A DNA stretch of 64,000 bases from Pusillimonas noertemannii (GTDB lineage Bacteria; Pseudomonadota; Gammaproteobacteria; Burkholderiales; Burkholderiaceae_B). Under the pieces are notes generated by a model. It saw nothing but the letters and a program-made list of their open reading frames with translations. It did no database searches and was not told the DNA's origin. A program made the translations under genes and the position numbers. The stretch lies in contig NZ_QEKO01000007.1 in NCBI RefSeq assembly GCF_003096595.1, forward strand, positions 1 to 64,000, written 5' to 3'. Numbering within the stretch: position 1 is the first letter of the stretch; every line of letters begins with the position of its first letter. Positions 38,514 to 47,913 of this stretch are shown here, piece after piece.

Positions 38514-39698
38514 ATGTCCAGCCTTCTGCAGAACCCTCTTGACTACATGAAACAGCGAAGCGATGAAATCGCCGCCGTACGCCACGACATCCATCATCAT
38601 CCCGAACTGGGATTCCAGGAATTCCGCACCAGCGACCTGGTCGCGCAGCGCCTTGAAGAATGGGGCTATGAGGTCGAGCGCGGCCTGGGCGGAACCGGGG
38701 TGGTGGGGCGCCTGAGGCGAGGCGAGGGCAGCCGCAGCCTGGGCCTGCGCGCCGACATGGACGCCCTGCCCATCCAGGAAGAAACCGGCTTGCCGTATGC
38801 CAGCATCCACGCCGGCGTCATGCATGCCTGCGGCCACGACGGGCACACGGCCATGCTGCTGGCCGCGGCCCGGTACCTGGCGCAGCACGGCACATTCTCG
38901 GGCACGCTCAACCTCATCTTCCAGCCCGCCGAAGAAAGCCTGGGCGGGGCCAAGCGCATGATCGAAGAGGGGTTGTTCGACAAATATCCCTGCGACGCCG
39001 TCTTCGCCATGCACAATATGCCCGGCGTCAGGCAAGGACGACTGCTGTTTCGCGAAGGCGCGGCCATGGCCTCGTCCGACTATGTCACCATCACCCTCAC
39101 GGGCAAGGGCGGCCACAGCGCCATGCCGCACCTGTCTGTCGACCCCGTGGTGGCGGCGGCCAGCATCATCATGGCCCTGCAGACCATCGTGTCGCGCAAC
39201 GCGGATCCCCAGGAAACGGCGGTCGTGACGGTGGCCGCCGTACAGGCCGGCAAGGCCAACAACGTCATACCCAACACCGCCGTGCTCGAACTCAGCGTCC
39301 GCTCGCTCGACCGCAAGCTGCGCCAGCTGATCGAGCAGCGCATCCGCGAGATCGTCGCCGCCCAGGCAAGCAGCTTCGGCGTCCGGGCCGAGGTCGATTA
39401 CCGGCAGGGCTATTCCGTGCTGGTCAACACCCCCGGCGAAACCGAGTTCGCCCGCGAGATCGGCCGCAAGCTGGTCGGCCCCGACAATATCGAGCCGCAG
39501 TGCAACGCGCTGACCGCCAGCGAAGACTTCGCCTTCATGCTCGAAAAGCGCCCCGGCTGCTATCTGTTCATCGGCAATGGCGAAGACGGCATGCCCGGGG
39601 GCTGCGAGGTGCATAACCCCGGCTACGACTTCAATGACCACAACCTGCCGATCGGCGCTGCCTATTGGGCCATGCTGGCCGAAGAGTTTCTTCGATAG
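38514..39698 (+). CDS. M20 family amidohydrolase (hippurate hydrolase-like)
   Basis: A 394-residue M20D metallohydrolase. Metal-site motifs are MHACGHDGHTAML, QPAEESLGGAKRMIEEG and the later HNPGYDFND. GKGGHSAMPHLSVDPV is the dimerisation-domain His. Members cleave N-acyl amino acids, hippurate or indole-amino acid conjugates. It starts three bases after the ATPase gene, so import and hydrolysis of the same substrate are coupled. The exact substrate is not visible from sequence. Confidence 0.9.
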   Translation: MSSLLQNPLDYMKQRSDEIAAVRHDIHHHPELGFQEFRTSDLVAQRLEEWGYEVERGLGGTGVVGRLRRGEGSRSLGLRADMDALPIQEETGLPYASIHAGVMHACGHDGHTAMLLAAARYLAQHGTFSGTLNLIFQPAEESLGGAKRMIEEGLFDKYPCDAVFAMHNMPGVRQGRLLFREGAAMASSDYVTITLTGKGGHSAMPHLSVDPVVAAASIIMALQTIVSRNADPQETAVVTVAAVQAGKANNVIPNTAVLELSVRSLDRKLRQLIEQRIREIVAAQASSFGVRAEVDYRQGYSVLVNTPGETEFAREIGRKLVGPDNIEPQCNALTASEDFAFMLEKRPGCYLFIGNGEDGMPGGCEVHNPGYDFNDHNLPIGAAYWAMLAEEFLR

Positions 39699-39759
39699 CT
39701 CCGGGGCGCCCGTGCCGGCCGGCGCGGGGCCGTCCGGCCAGGCATACCGCCCCGGTTCA

Positions 39760-40833
39760 TTACCAGTGCACGCCCAGGCCCACTGAGTACCGCCTTTCAT
39801 TGGTCGAGGGCCTGTCCGACATGGTGATGCGGTTGTAGCCCGCCTTGGCATACAGCGACATCCACTGGGTCACGCTGTAGCGCAGGCCCAGTTCGGCCTC
39901 CAGACTGTAGTCCGAAGCGCCCTTGAGCGCGCGATTGAATTCGCCGGTGGTAAATATCTGCCACTGCTTGCCCGACAGAAACCGCGTGTAGTTCCAGCCC
40001 AGGCCCACCGTCTGGAAATTGTCGCGGCTGTCGTCATGATATCTGTCGCGCGTGTGCGTCACAAAGGCCGACATCGAGAACGCGCCCAGCTCGTTGTCCC
40101 AGAACTGATAGCCCGGGCCGGCGGCAAGACGAAGCCGGTGCGCGGGGTCGTCGATATGGTCGCGGCCATAGCGCACCCTGCCGCGCAAGAACAGCTTTTC
40201 CGACAAGAAGCGGTCGACCATATAGGCGGCGTTGTAGTTGTAGGTGCCCGTGACGCCGTCCTGAGTCTTGCGCGCGTAGTCCAGCTCTAGGCCATGGCGC
40301 CACCAGTCGCGGCGGGCCGTGGCGTGCAGGGCCGCATTCCAGTTCTGGTTGCTGCTCGAGGAATGGGTGGCGTCCATGGCCAGGTCGACGCCGCCCTCGA
40401 AACTCCAGTCTCGAAGAAAAGCGTTGGGGCGCACGATGCGCTCGATGTCGGCAAGCGCCACCTGGTCCGTGCCTGCCTGGGCCGTTGCGCCGTCCGGCTG
40501 CAAGGCGGCGACGCTTTCCGGCCCCGAGCCCGACGTCAGCCGGGCTTCATAGCCGGCGGGAAGGCCCTTGGCCCGCACAAGCATCGGATCATTCGTCTGA
40601 AGCTGGGCCACTTTGTCCCAGCTGATGCGGATCTCTCCGGCGTAATCAGTCTTGAGGACAAGCGTGCCGCCGTCCATCAGCAGCACCTCGCCGCTCAACC
40701 TGTCTCCATTGGTCATGACGATGGTGTCCGCCCAGGCGCAAGACGCCCACGCACTGCCCAATAACGCCGCCAGCATCACACCGGCACGTTTCAACCTGAA
40801 TTTTCGACCAGCCAAAAGCCCGCCCCCTTTCAT
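39760..40833 (-). CDS. DUF481 outer-membrane beta-barrel protein
   Basis: A 357-residue exported protein. A signal peptide (about residues 1-34, ending in CAWA) leads to a short SH3-like segment (TIVMTNGDRLSGEVLLMDGGTLVLKTD). A DUF481 barrel with alternating aromatic strands then runs to a terminal W (VGLGVHW), the usual outer-membrane C-terminus. The function of DUF481 proteins is unknown. I chose the ATG at 40833, because the next upstream ATG (40866) lies in the loop of the chemoreceptor's terminator. Confidence 0.8.
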   Translation of the reverse strand: MKGGGLLAGRKFRLKRAGVMLAALLGSAWASCAWADTIVMTNGDRLSGEVLLMDGGTLVLKTDYAGEIRISWDKVAQLQTNDPMLVRAKGLPAGYEARLTSGSGPESVAALQPDGATAQAGTDQVALADIERIVRPNAFLRDWSFEGGVDLAMDATHSSSSNQNWNAALHATARRDWWRHGLELDYARKTQDGVTGTYNYNAAYMVDRFLSEKLFLRGRVRYGRDHIDDPAHRLRLAAGPGYQFWDNELGAFSMSAFVTHTRDRYHDDSRDNFQTVGLGWNYTRFLSGKQWQIFTTGEFNRALKGASDYSLEAELGLRYSVTQWMSLYAKAGYNRITMSDRPSTNERRYSVGLGVHW

Positions 40834-40846
40834 TGAATGGATGAAT

Positions 40847-40875
40847 GAAAACGGGCGCCTATACATGGCGCCCGT
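40847..40875 (-). terminator. Rho-independent terminator of the chemoreceptor gene
   Basis: On the minus strand ACGGGCGCC, loop ATGTATA, GGCGCCCGT is followed by TTTC. The stem is a perfect 9 bp and lies 25 bases after the chemoreceptor stop. It separates that transcript from the DUF481 gene. Confidence 0.85.
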
Positions 40876-40900
40876 GGCGGTAATGCTAACAGCCGGTACC

Positions 40901-42532
40901 CTAATGCGACAAGGCCAGGCGAACGGGAGAGGCAAGCGGCACGGCCGCGGCCGACGGCGCTTGTTCCTCACCCTGGTCGATCTTGAACGTGGCCACAAGG
41001 CTGGCCAGCCGGGACGATTGCTCTTGCAGGCTGGCCGCGGCGGCAGCCGCTTCCTCGACCAGCGCGGCGTTCTGCTGGGTGGCTTGATCCATTTCGGACA
41101 CAGCCTGGTTCACCTGGTCGATGCCCACGCTTTGTTCTCGGCTGGCCTCGGTAATCTCGTTCATGATGTCGGTGACCCGCCGGATACTGGCCACGGTCTC
41201 GCTCATGCGTTCGCCCGCTTCGCTTGCCAGCTTGTTGCCTTCTTGCGCCCGGGTCACCGAGGTACCGATAAGGCTCTTGATCTCTTGCGCCGCCACGGCG
41301 CTGCGCTGGGCCAGGGCGCGCACCTCGCCGGCCACCACGGCGAAGCCACGGCCTTGCTCGCCCGCGCGCGCCGCCTCCACCGCCGCGTTCAAGGCCAATA
41401 TATTGGTCTGGAACGCAATCGTATCGATGACGCCGATAATGTCCACCACCTGCCTGGACGAGTCATTGATCTGCCCCATGGTGCCCACCACCTTGGCAAC
41501 CACTTCGCCGCTCTTGACCGCCACCTGGGCGGCCGTGTCGGCAAGACCCCTGGCCACTTCGGCGTGGTCGGCGTTTTGCTTCACCGTGGTGGTCAGCTGC
41601 TCCATCGTCGCGGCGGTCTCGGCCAGCGAGCTGGCCTGCTGCTCGGTGCGCGAAGACAGGTCGACGTTGCCGGCCGCGATCTGGCTGGCTGCACTGGCTA
41701 TGGATTCTGCGCCGCTGCGCACGTCGCGCACCACATCGCGCAGGCTGTCGTTCATTTGTTTCAACGCCTGCTGCAGCCGGCTGGTTTCGTCCCGGCCCCG
41801 CACGTCGATGGTGGCGGTCAGGTCACGCGACGACACCGTGGCGGCAAGCGCCACCGACCTGCGCAACGGCCCGGTGATAGAGCGCGTAATGGAGAGCGCC
41901 ATGAACAGCCCGGCCAGCAGCGCCGCAATCGCCAGGCCGATCAGCATCTTCAGGCCCGCATCGTTGTTGGCATAGAGTTCGGCCGCCCTGGAGTCGATCA
42001 ACTTTCTCTCGTACAGCAGCAGGTCGTTCACGCTGCCCGTGTAGGCGTCCAGAAGCGGCCCAAGCTCAGACTCGAAAAACTCGTTCGCCGCCCGATAGTC
42101 ACCCGCCAACCGCGCCTGGAACGCGGCATCGCGCCTGTCGCGATACTCCGTGCGCCGCTGCAGCACCGCCTGGAAAAGCTCCCGGGCGCCCGGATCGACC
42201 AGTTGGGCCGACAACTGCTCCTGAAGGCGCTGTATGTCGGCGCTGGTCTTTTCCATGGCCTGCTCGATATCGTGCCGGACATAGGGGTCGTCGATCTTTC
42301 CGGCGGCGATGGTGCGCACGGCGTTCAAGCTCGTGGCGCGGTTCCATTCAGCAATGGTCCGCTCGGCCGCGAAGCGGCTGCCAATGACTTCTTCAGCCAT
42401 GGCCGACGAGCCTTGTATGCGCCAGAGCCCTATGCCGGCCAGCAGGGCCAGAAGCAAAAGCAGCAGCAGGAAGCCAAACGCGAGACGCGTACCGATATTG
42501 AGTTTGTTCACGGGATGCCTACGGATGTGCAT
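40901..42532 (-). CDS. Methyl-accepting chemotaxis protein
   Basis: A 543-residue chemoreceptor. It has a transmembrane helix at about 18-38, a four-helix-bundle-type periplasmic domain (about 40-190, rich in Glu, Arg and Ala), a second helix near 195-215, HAMP, and a signalling domain. The hairpin tip reads [36 protein letters not shown]. It has no CheR-binding pentapeptide at its end. The ligand is unknown. The first ATG is taken, but GTG at 42511 (NKLNIGTRL) has a better AGG site. Confidence 0.93.
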   Translation of the reverse strand: MHIRRHPVNKLNIGTRLAFGFLLLLLLLALLAGIGLWRIQGSSAMAEEVIGSRFAAERTIAEWNRATSLNAVRTIAAGKIDDPYVRHDIEQAMEKTSADIQRLQEQLSAQLVDPGARELFQAVLQRRTEYRDRRDAAFQARLAGDYRAANEFFESELGPLLDAYTGSVNDLLLYERKLIDSRAAELYANNDAGLKMLIGLAIAALLAGLFMALSITRSITGPLRRSVALAATVSSRDLTATIDVRGRDETSRLQQALKQMNDSLRDVVRDVRSGAESIASAASQIAAGNVDLSSRTEQQASSLAETAATMEQLTTTVKQNADHAEVARGLADTAAQVAVKSGEVVAKVVGTMGQINDSSRQVVDIIGVIDTIAFQTNILALNAAVEAARAGEQGRGFAVVAGEVRALAQRSAVAAQEIKSLIGTSVTRAQEGNKLASEAGERMSETVASIRRVTDIMNEITEASREQSVGIDQVNQAVSEMDQATQQNAALVEEAAAAAASLQEQSSRLASLVATFKIDQGEEQAPSAAAVPLASPVRLALSH

Positions 42533-42707
42533 GGCTCGAAAAAATGACGAGCCCTACTCGTTTAACGGCAAAAGTCGTGAAACTTTATTGCAACGTCGCG
42601 CGGACGGCTCCGCCGGTTACAAAAAGCCGGGCGCCCAGAACCGCGCCATCCGGCCGAGCCGGGCGGCGTGCCCTTTTTCAATATATTCGTAAAACAACCT
42701 ATGTACG

Positions 42708-42735
42708 AACGATAATAGTTTGCATTAATATCATC
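42708..42735. promoter_or_regulatory. Possible Fur-type site ahead of the iron-uptake operon
   Basis: GATAATAGTTTGCATTAATATC lies within an AT-rich stretch some 40-60 bases before the PepSY start codon; the stated span includes its flanks. The outer halves GATAAT and ATTAATATC resemble a Fur box, but the spacing departs from the 19-bp consensus. The call leans on the function of the genes downstream. Confidence 0.35.
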
Positions 42736-42768
42736 GTTTTGTTGTCCCAAGGGCACGGAGTTTTTTCA

Positions 42769-43992
42769 ATGACAGCCGCCGCTTCGCTCAAAACCTGGTA
42801 CTGGTGGCACAAGTGGACAAGCCTGGTCTGCACCGTCTTTCTGCTGATTATCTGCATTACCGGCCTGCCCCTGGTGTTCCACGAGGAAATCGAGCACTGG
42901 CTCGAAGAAGGCAAGCCCTTCGCCGTTGTAGACGCGGGCACGCCGCGCGTGGCGACAGACCAGCTCATGGCCTCGGCGCGCGCGCAGTATCCCAATGAAG
43001 TCGTCGAGTACGTTTTTTTCGACGAAGACCACCCCACCGTCTACGTGGGCATGTCGCCCTCGCATACGGGCGACCCCAAGCTGACGCACTATATGCGCTT
43101 CGACGCCCACACGGGCGAAATGCTGTATGACGCGCCCACGGCGCGCGAAGAGCAGTTCACCTTCATGGGCATGATGCTGGCGCTGCATGTGGACCTGTTC
43201 ACCAGCCTGCCCGGCCAGCTCTTTCTGGGCTTCATGGGCCTGCTGTTTGTCATCGCTATCGTATCGGGGGTCGTGCTATACGGCCCCTTCATGAAGAAGC
43301 TCGACTTCGGCACGGTGCGCAAGGAAAGGTCGCGCCGCCTTAAATGGCTCGACCTGCATAACCTGCTGGGCATCGTGCTGCTGGGCTGGATGATGGTGGT
43401 GGGGATAACCGGCGTCATCAACGAACTGTCGCGGCCGTTGTTCGGCCTGTGGCAGGCGACCGACCTGGTCGAGCTCACGTCCGGCTACCACGATACCGAT
43501 CCCCCTCAGCGCCTGGCCTCGGCCGACGCCGCCCTGCGGGCCGCAGCCCAGGCTGTGCCCAACCACCGCATCATCAGCTTCAGCCATCCGGGCAATATGT
43601 TCGCCACGCCTCATCACTATATGGTCTGGACGCGCGGCGACACCCCATTCACTTCTCATCTCATTATTCCCGTGCTGGTCGATGCCGCCACGGCCGAAGT
43701 CACCGCCGTGGCGCGTCCCCCCTGGTATCTGACCATGCTGGCGCTGTCACAGCCGCTGCACTTTGGCGACTACGGGGGCTTGCCGCTGAAGATACTGTGG
43801 GTGCTGCTCGATCTCCTGACCATCGTGGTGCTGGCCAGCGGCCTGTACCTGTGGTTTGCGCGGCGCAAGGCCACCGATGCCCGCGTGGCGCAGTTGACGC
43901 AGCGCCACCAGCAGCCGCAGGCCGCGCTTGCCAAGACAACACACGGCCACGAGGGCTCCAGCCCGGGCGCCATCGCCGGAGGCGGCTCATGA
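42769..43992 (+). CDS. PepSY-associated transmembrane protein (iron-uptake reductase type)
   Basis: A 407-residue inner-membrane protein. The first helix (WYWWHKWTSLVCTVFLLIICITGLPLVF) is followed by a PepSY-like periplasmic domain, then three more helices with conserved histidines (MLALHVDLF, WLDLHNLLGIVLLGW). Members are linked to reduction of ferric siderophores in the periplasm. The ATG at 42769 has GGAG upstream; a longer in-frame frame lacks support. Its stop overlaps the next gene (ATGA), and a TonB receptor follows. Confidence 0.87.
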   Translation: MTAAASLKTWYWWHKWTSLVCTVFLLIICITGLPLVFHEEIEHWLEEGKPFAVVDAGTPRVATDQLMASARAQYPNEVVEYVFFDEDHPTVYVGMSPSHTGDPKLTHYMRFDAHTGEMLYDAPTAREEQFTFMGMMLALHVDLFTSLPGQLFLGFMGLLFVIAIVSGVVLYGPFMKKLDFGTVRKERSRRLKWLDLHNLLGIVLLGWMMVVGITGVINELSRPLFGLWQATDLVELTSGYHDTDPPQRLASADAALRAAAQAVPNHRIISFSHPGNMFATPHHYMVWTRGDTPFTSHLIIPVLVDAATAEVTAVARPPWYLTMLALSQPLHFGDYGGLPLKILWVLLDLLTIVVLASGLYLWFARRKATDARVAQLTQRHQQPQAALAKTTHGHEGSSPGAIAGGGS

Positions 43993-44177
43993 AACCCCGT
44001 TCACCTTCTTTCAAGAAAGTCTGGGGCGCGCCCGTCGCCCTGGCCGTCCTGACCTGCTTCGGGCTGTTGTCGGCCCTGTTGGGCACCGGAGCCTGGCACT
44101 GGGCCTCGTGGCTCTCTCTTGCCATCCCGCTGGCCACAGGCCTTGGCTACTGGCTGTGGCCGCGCAAGAAAGCCTGA
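43989..44177 (+). CDS. Small inner-membrane protein, 62 residues, unknown function
   Basis: Two predicted helices (about 13-33 and 36-56) are bounded by a basic N-terminus (MKPRSPSFKK) and a basic C-terminus (WPRKKA). It overlaps the PepSY stop by four bases and lies 57 bases before the TonB receptor. I do not recognise the family with confidence. Position and coupling make it a likely accessory of the siderophore reductase. Confidence 0.7.
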   Translation: MKPRSPSFKKVWGAPVALAVLTCFGLLSALLGTGAWHWASWLSLAIPLATGLGYWLWPRKKA

Positions 44178-44234
44178 CCGCCTTCGGCAATAACAATAAT
44201 CCTCCATCTACCCATCCGCATTTCGGAGCACACG

Positions 44235-46370
44235 ATGTCCCATCCATTATCGGGCCGATCCCCGGCCCGGACAGCCGCCATCCTGGCCTGGGCCGGGTTC
44301 CTGACCCTTGGCCACGCGCCGGCCAACGCACAAACGGGTTCGGCCCAGCCGGCCGCCAGCGGCACGCTGGCCCCCATCACCGTAGAAGGCGCGGCAGACA
44401 ATGCCCTGGCACCCGTCGACGGCTACATCGCCACCTCGTCGATCAGCGCGTCCAAGACCGACATACCCCTGATCGAAACACCGCAATCGGTCACCGTGAT
44501 CACGGCCGACCAGATTCGCGACCAGGGCGCCCAGGGCCTGCAGGATGCGCTGAACTATGCCGCCGGCGTGCGTTCGGACGCCTACGGACTGGATTCCCGT
44601 TCCGACAACTTCATGGTGCGCGGGGCGTCGCCCTCCGTCTACCTGGACGGCCTGCGAACCAATTTCGATTACTACACCAGCACCACGCGCACCGAGCCCT
44701 TTACGCTCGAACGCATCGAAGTGCTGCGCGGGCCCGCCTCCATGCTGTATGGCCAGGGCAGCACGGCCGGTGTCGTCAACATGGTGACCAAGCGCCCGCA
44801 GGCCGAGACCTCGCGCGAGGTCGGCATTCAATATGGTTCGCACAATCGGCGCTCGATCCAGGCCGACCTGACTGGCGCCATCGATGAAGACGGCAAATGG
44901 CTTTATCGCCTAGTTGCGCTGGGACGCAAGTCGGACACCATGGTCGACCATGTGCCCGACGACCGCCTGGTGTTCGCGCCCTCGATCACCTGGCGGCCGT
45001 CCAACCGCACTTCGCTGACGCTGCTGGCGCTGTGGCAAGACGACAAGTCGGGCTCTACCGCGCAGTTCTTTCCGTGGGAAGGCACGCTGCTCGACAATCC
45101 CAACGGACAGATCCCCACAAACACCTTCATCGGCGACCCCGACTGGGACCGCTATGATTCCAGCCGACGCTCCATCGGCTGGGCGTTCGAGCACCAGCTG
45201 AACGACGGCTGGACAATACGCCAGAATGCACGCTGGTCGTACAACCACGTGGATTACCGCAGCCTTTATGGAGACTCGTTCTCTCTTCCCGGCGGCTGGG
45301 CCGCAGACCCGGTCAACAAGCGTTTGATCGGCCGCTATGCCTGGGGCACGGACACCACCGTGCGCATGGCCCAGGCCGACCAGCACGTGCAGGGCAAGTT
45401 CGACACCGGCCCCGTCAGCCACAACATGCTGATCGGCATGGATTACGTCTATGCCAAGAACGAACAATCCACCGCCTCAGAAGGGCCGGACACCGTGCCG
45501 CTGATCGACGCCTTCAACCCGGTGTATCCAGCCTACACGCCGCCGGCATTCTTTGGCGACCCCGCCATACGCCAGCGCGACATGGGCTTCTATATCCAGG
45601 ACCAGATGCGCCTGGATAACTGGATACTGGTTGCGGGCTTGCGCCATGACCGCTCTGAGAACACGGTGGACGGCTCGCCCTCGCAGGTCAGTCGCGCCAC
45701 CAGCAAGCGTTTCGGCCTGATGTACGCGTTTCCCGTGGGCATCTCGCCCTATGTAAGCTACAGCGAGTCGTTCACCCCCCAGCTGGGCCGCGACTCCAGC
45801 GGCGACGCCTTCGTTCCCTTGCGCGGCAAGCAATGGGAAGCGGGGCTCAAGTATGAATCGCCCGATCGCAACACCCTGGTGAACGCCGCGGTATACACCC
45901 TGCGCGAGGAAAACCGGCTTGTATCCGACCCCGCCAACCCCATGCAAAGCATCCAGGCCGGCGAAACGCGCACCCGCGGGTTCGAGCTTGAGGTCAAGAC
46001 AACGGTGGCGCGCCAGCTGGACCTGATCGCCAACTACAACTACCTGGACCAGGACGACCAGCTCGAAGGCGAGCCTCGCCACCAGGCCTCGCTGTGGAGC
46101 AAGTACCGCTTTGCCATCAACAACACGCCGGGCTTTTCGGTGGGCGCGGGTGTGCGCTGGGTAAGCGCATTCAGCGACGGCAGCGGCCCGCGTGTGCCCA
46201 GCGCGACGCTGGTCGACGCCATGGTGGCCTACGACACGCCGCAATGGCGCCTGGCGCTCAATGCCAACAACGTCTTCGACAAGACCTATGTGGCCACATG
46301 CCTGGAGCGCGGCGATTGCTGGTTCGGCGCGCGCCGGTCTATTGTGGCCAGCGCAACGTACAAGTTCTGA
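44235..46370 (+). CDS. TonB-dependent siderophore receptor
   Basis: A 711-residue outer-membrane receptor. A signal peptide (about residues 1-33, ending NAQT) is followed by a plug domain with ETPQSVTVITADQIRDQG, YAAGVRSDAYG and LRGPASMLYGQG. A 22-strand barrel ends in the terminal F (ASATYKF). The sequence is typical of hydroxamate or catecholate siderophore receptors (FhuA/FpvA group). There is no N-terminal signalling domain, so it is not a transducer type. With the PepSY gene it forms an iron-uptake operon. Confidence 0.93.
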   Translation: MSHPLSGRSPARTAAILAWAGFLTLGHAPANAQTGSAQPAASGTLAPITVEGAADNALAPVDGYIATSSISASKTDIPLIETPQSVTVITADQIRDQGAQGLQDALNYAAGVRSDAYGLDSRSDNFMVRGASPSVYLDGLRTNFDYYTSTTRTEPFTLERIEVLRGPASMLYGQGSTAGVVNMVTKRPQAETSREVGIQYGSHNRRSIQADLTGAIDEDGKWLYRLVALGRKSDTMVDHVPDDRLVFAPSITWRPSNRTSLTLLALWQDDKSGSTAQFFPWEGTLLDNPNGQIPTNTFIGDPDWDRYDSSRRSIGWAFEHQLNDGWTIRQNARWSYNHVDYRSLYGDSFSLPGGWAADPVNKRLIGRYAWGTDTTVRMAQADQHVQGKFDTGPVSHNMLIGMDYVYAKNEQSTASEGPDTVPLIDAFNPVYPAYTPPAFFGDPAIRQRDMGFYIQDQMRLDNWILVAGLRHDRSENTVDGSPSQVSRATSKRFGLMYAFPVGISPYVSYSESFTPQLGRDSSGDAFVPLRGKQWEAGLKYESPDRNTLVNAAVYTLREENRLVSDPANPMQSIQAGETRTRGFELEVKTTVARQLDLIANYNYLDQDDQLEGEPRHQASLWSKYRFAINNTPGFSVGAGVRWVSAFSDGSGPRVPSATLVDAMVAYDTPQWRLALNANNVFDKTYVATCLERGDCWFGARRSIVASATYKF

Positions 46371-46405
46371 CAGCAGGAAGACGGCCCGGCCACGCAGGGC
46401 CGACA

Positions 46406-47257
46406 CTACATATTGCTTTGCTCGGGCGGCACCGCCGCGGGAAGCCTGGCGGCGCTGCTTGCGTTCTTGCGAAGCTCCATCTGGGCGCCCAGGCCATAAC
46501 AGGTCATGGAAATCGAGCCCATCGAATAGCCCTGCACCAGAAGCTCGGGCTTGCTTGATTCGGCGGCGGCCAGCCCCGCCACATACAGCAATGGAATAAA
46601 GTGATCGGGCGTGGGCACGGCCAGGCCGTAATCGGGATGATCGGCCAAACGAAGCACATCGCCCGGATCGCGCGCAAGCTGTTCAACCGCGGCGTCGTCG
46701 AACCGCCGGGCCCAATCGTAAGCCTGGTCGGGCTGGTCGCGTTGCAGCCGCCGCAGATTATGGACCACATTGCCGCTGCCGATAATCATCACGCCGCGGC
46801 TTCTTAGCGCGTCGAGCCTGGCGGCAAGCTTCAGGTGGTATTCGAGCGCCTGCAGCGCATTGATGGACAGTTGAATCACCGGAATGTCGGCGTCGGGATA
46901 AATGTGGGTCAGCACCGACCAGGTGCCGTGATCCAGCCCCCACTGGTCTTGGTCCAGCCCTACCCAGTTCGGCTTGGCCAGCTCGACGATTTCCTTTGCA
47001 AGATCGGGCGCGCCGGGCGCCGGGTACTCAAAATCGAAAAGCGGCTTCGGAAAGCCGTAGAAATCGTGGATGGTTCTGGGCCGCGCCATGGCGGTTATCG
47101 CCGTTGCGCCGAAATACCAATGGGCCGAGACGACGAGAAGGGCTTTCGGCCGCGGCAGATGCTGCCCGAATGCCCGCCAGGCATTGGTAAAGTCGTTGCG
47201 CTCGAGCGCATTCGTCGGGCTGCCGTGGCCAATGAAAAGCGCGGGCATCTTGCTCAT
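46406..47257 (-). CDS. DODA-type extradiol dioxygenase (LigB superfamily, YgiD-like)
   Basis: A 283-residue single-domain class III dioxygenase. Metal-site residues are in LFIGHGSPTNAL, VVSAHWYFG and GSGNVVHNLR, with PTPDHFIPLLYV near the end. Members include E. coli YgiD, which cleaves DOPA, and various catechol dioxygenases. The ATG at 47257 has GGAG seven bases before it. It is divergent from the acetyltransferase gene and convergent with the TonB receptor. Substrate is not determinable. Confidence 0.88.
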   Translation of the reverse strand: MSKMPALFIGHGSPTNALERNDFTNAWRAFGQHLPRPKALLVVSAHWYFGATAITAMARPRTIHDFYGFPKPLFDFEYPAPGAPDLAKEIVELAKPNWVGLDQDQWGLDHGTWSVLTHIYPDADIPVIQLSINALQALEYHLKLAARLDALRSRGVMIIGSGNVVHNLRRLQRDQPDQAYDWARRFDDAAVEQLARDPGDVLRLADHPDYGLAVPTPDHFIPLLYVAGLAAAESSKPELLVQGYSMGSISMTCYGLGAQMELRKNASSAARLPAAVPPEQSNM

Positions 47258-47344
47258 GTCATACTCCTTCAAGTACTGCCGGCTGCGATGGCTGCCATTG
47301 CCCGGATGCAAAACCACTGTCGCAAGCTCATCCGCGGAGGGCGT

Positions 47345-47902
47345 ATGAAAACAGCGTATCAGAAAATGGTTGCCGGAGACCTCTACCACCCTACAGACCC
47401 GCAGCTGGTGGCGGCGCGCGCACGCGCACGAGACCTTTGCTGGGCGCTTAACGCCGCCGGCGAGGCCGAACAGGAAAGGCAGCGGCAAATGCTGTGCGAA
47501 CTGTTTGCCTCGGGTGGAGACTCCGTAATCATGCAGCCGCCCTTCTATTGCGACTACGGCTCGAATATCGAGCTGGGCGAACGCGTGTTCTTCAACTTCA
47601 ACTGCGTCGTGCTGGACGTCTGTCCGGTTCAAATCGGCAGCTTCACACTTTTTGGCCCAGCGGTACAGATCTACACCGCCATGCACCCGCTGAACGCCGA
47701 ACAACGCAGGCAGGCCGAGTACGGCAAGCCTGTAAAAATAGGCTCTGACGTATGGGTGGGCGGCGGGGCCATTATCCTTCCAGGCGTTCAGATCGGCTCG
47801 CGCACCGTCGTCGGCGCGGGCAGCGTGGTCACGCGCGACATCCCGGAAGGCGTGTTTGCCGCGGGAAACCCCTGCCGGGTGGTGCGCGAGATCACCGAGT
47901 GA
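47345..47902 (+). CDS. Sugar O-acetyltransferase (maltose/galactoside acetyltransferase type)
   Basis: A 185-residue left-handed beta-helix acetyltransferase. The N-terminal Mac domain is MKTAYQKMVAGDLYHPTDPQLVAAR. The catalytic His lies in YTAMHPLNAEQR, and hexapeptide coils (VWVGGGAIILPGVQIGSRTVVGAGSVV) lead to NPCRVVREI. It moves acetyl from acetyl-CoA to a sugar hydroxyl. The ATG at 47345 follows GGAGG. It stands alone in function. Confidence 0.9.
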   Translation: MKTAYQKMVAGDLYHPTDPQLVAARARARDLCWALNAAGEAEQERQRQMLCELFASGGDSVIMQPPFYCDYGSNIELGERVFFNFNCVVLDVCPVQIGSFTLFGPAVQIYTAMHPLNAEQRRQAEYGKPVKIGSDVWVGGGAIILPGVQIGSRTVVGAGSVVTRDIPEGVFAAGNPCRVVREITE

Positions 47903-47913
47903 GAAAGACGAGA

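Noticed and set aside
40834-40866. Upstream ATG (40866) as the start of the DUF481 gene
   Set aside because: It lies in the loop of the chemoreceptor terminator and has no ribosome binding site; the start at 40833 gives a proper signal peptide.
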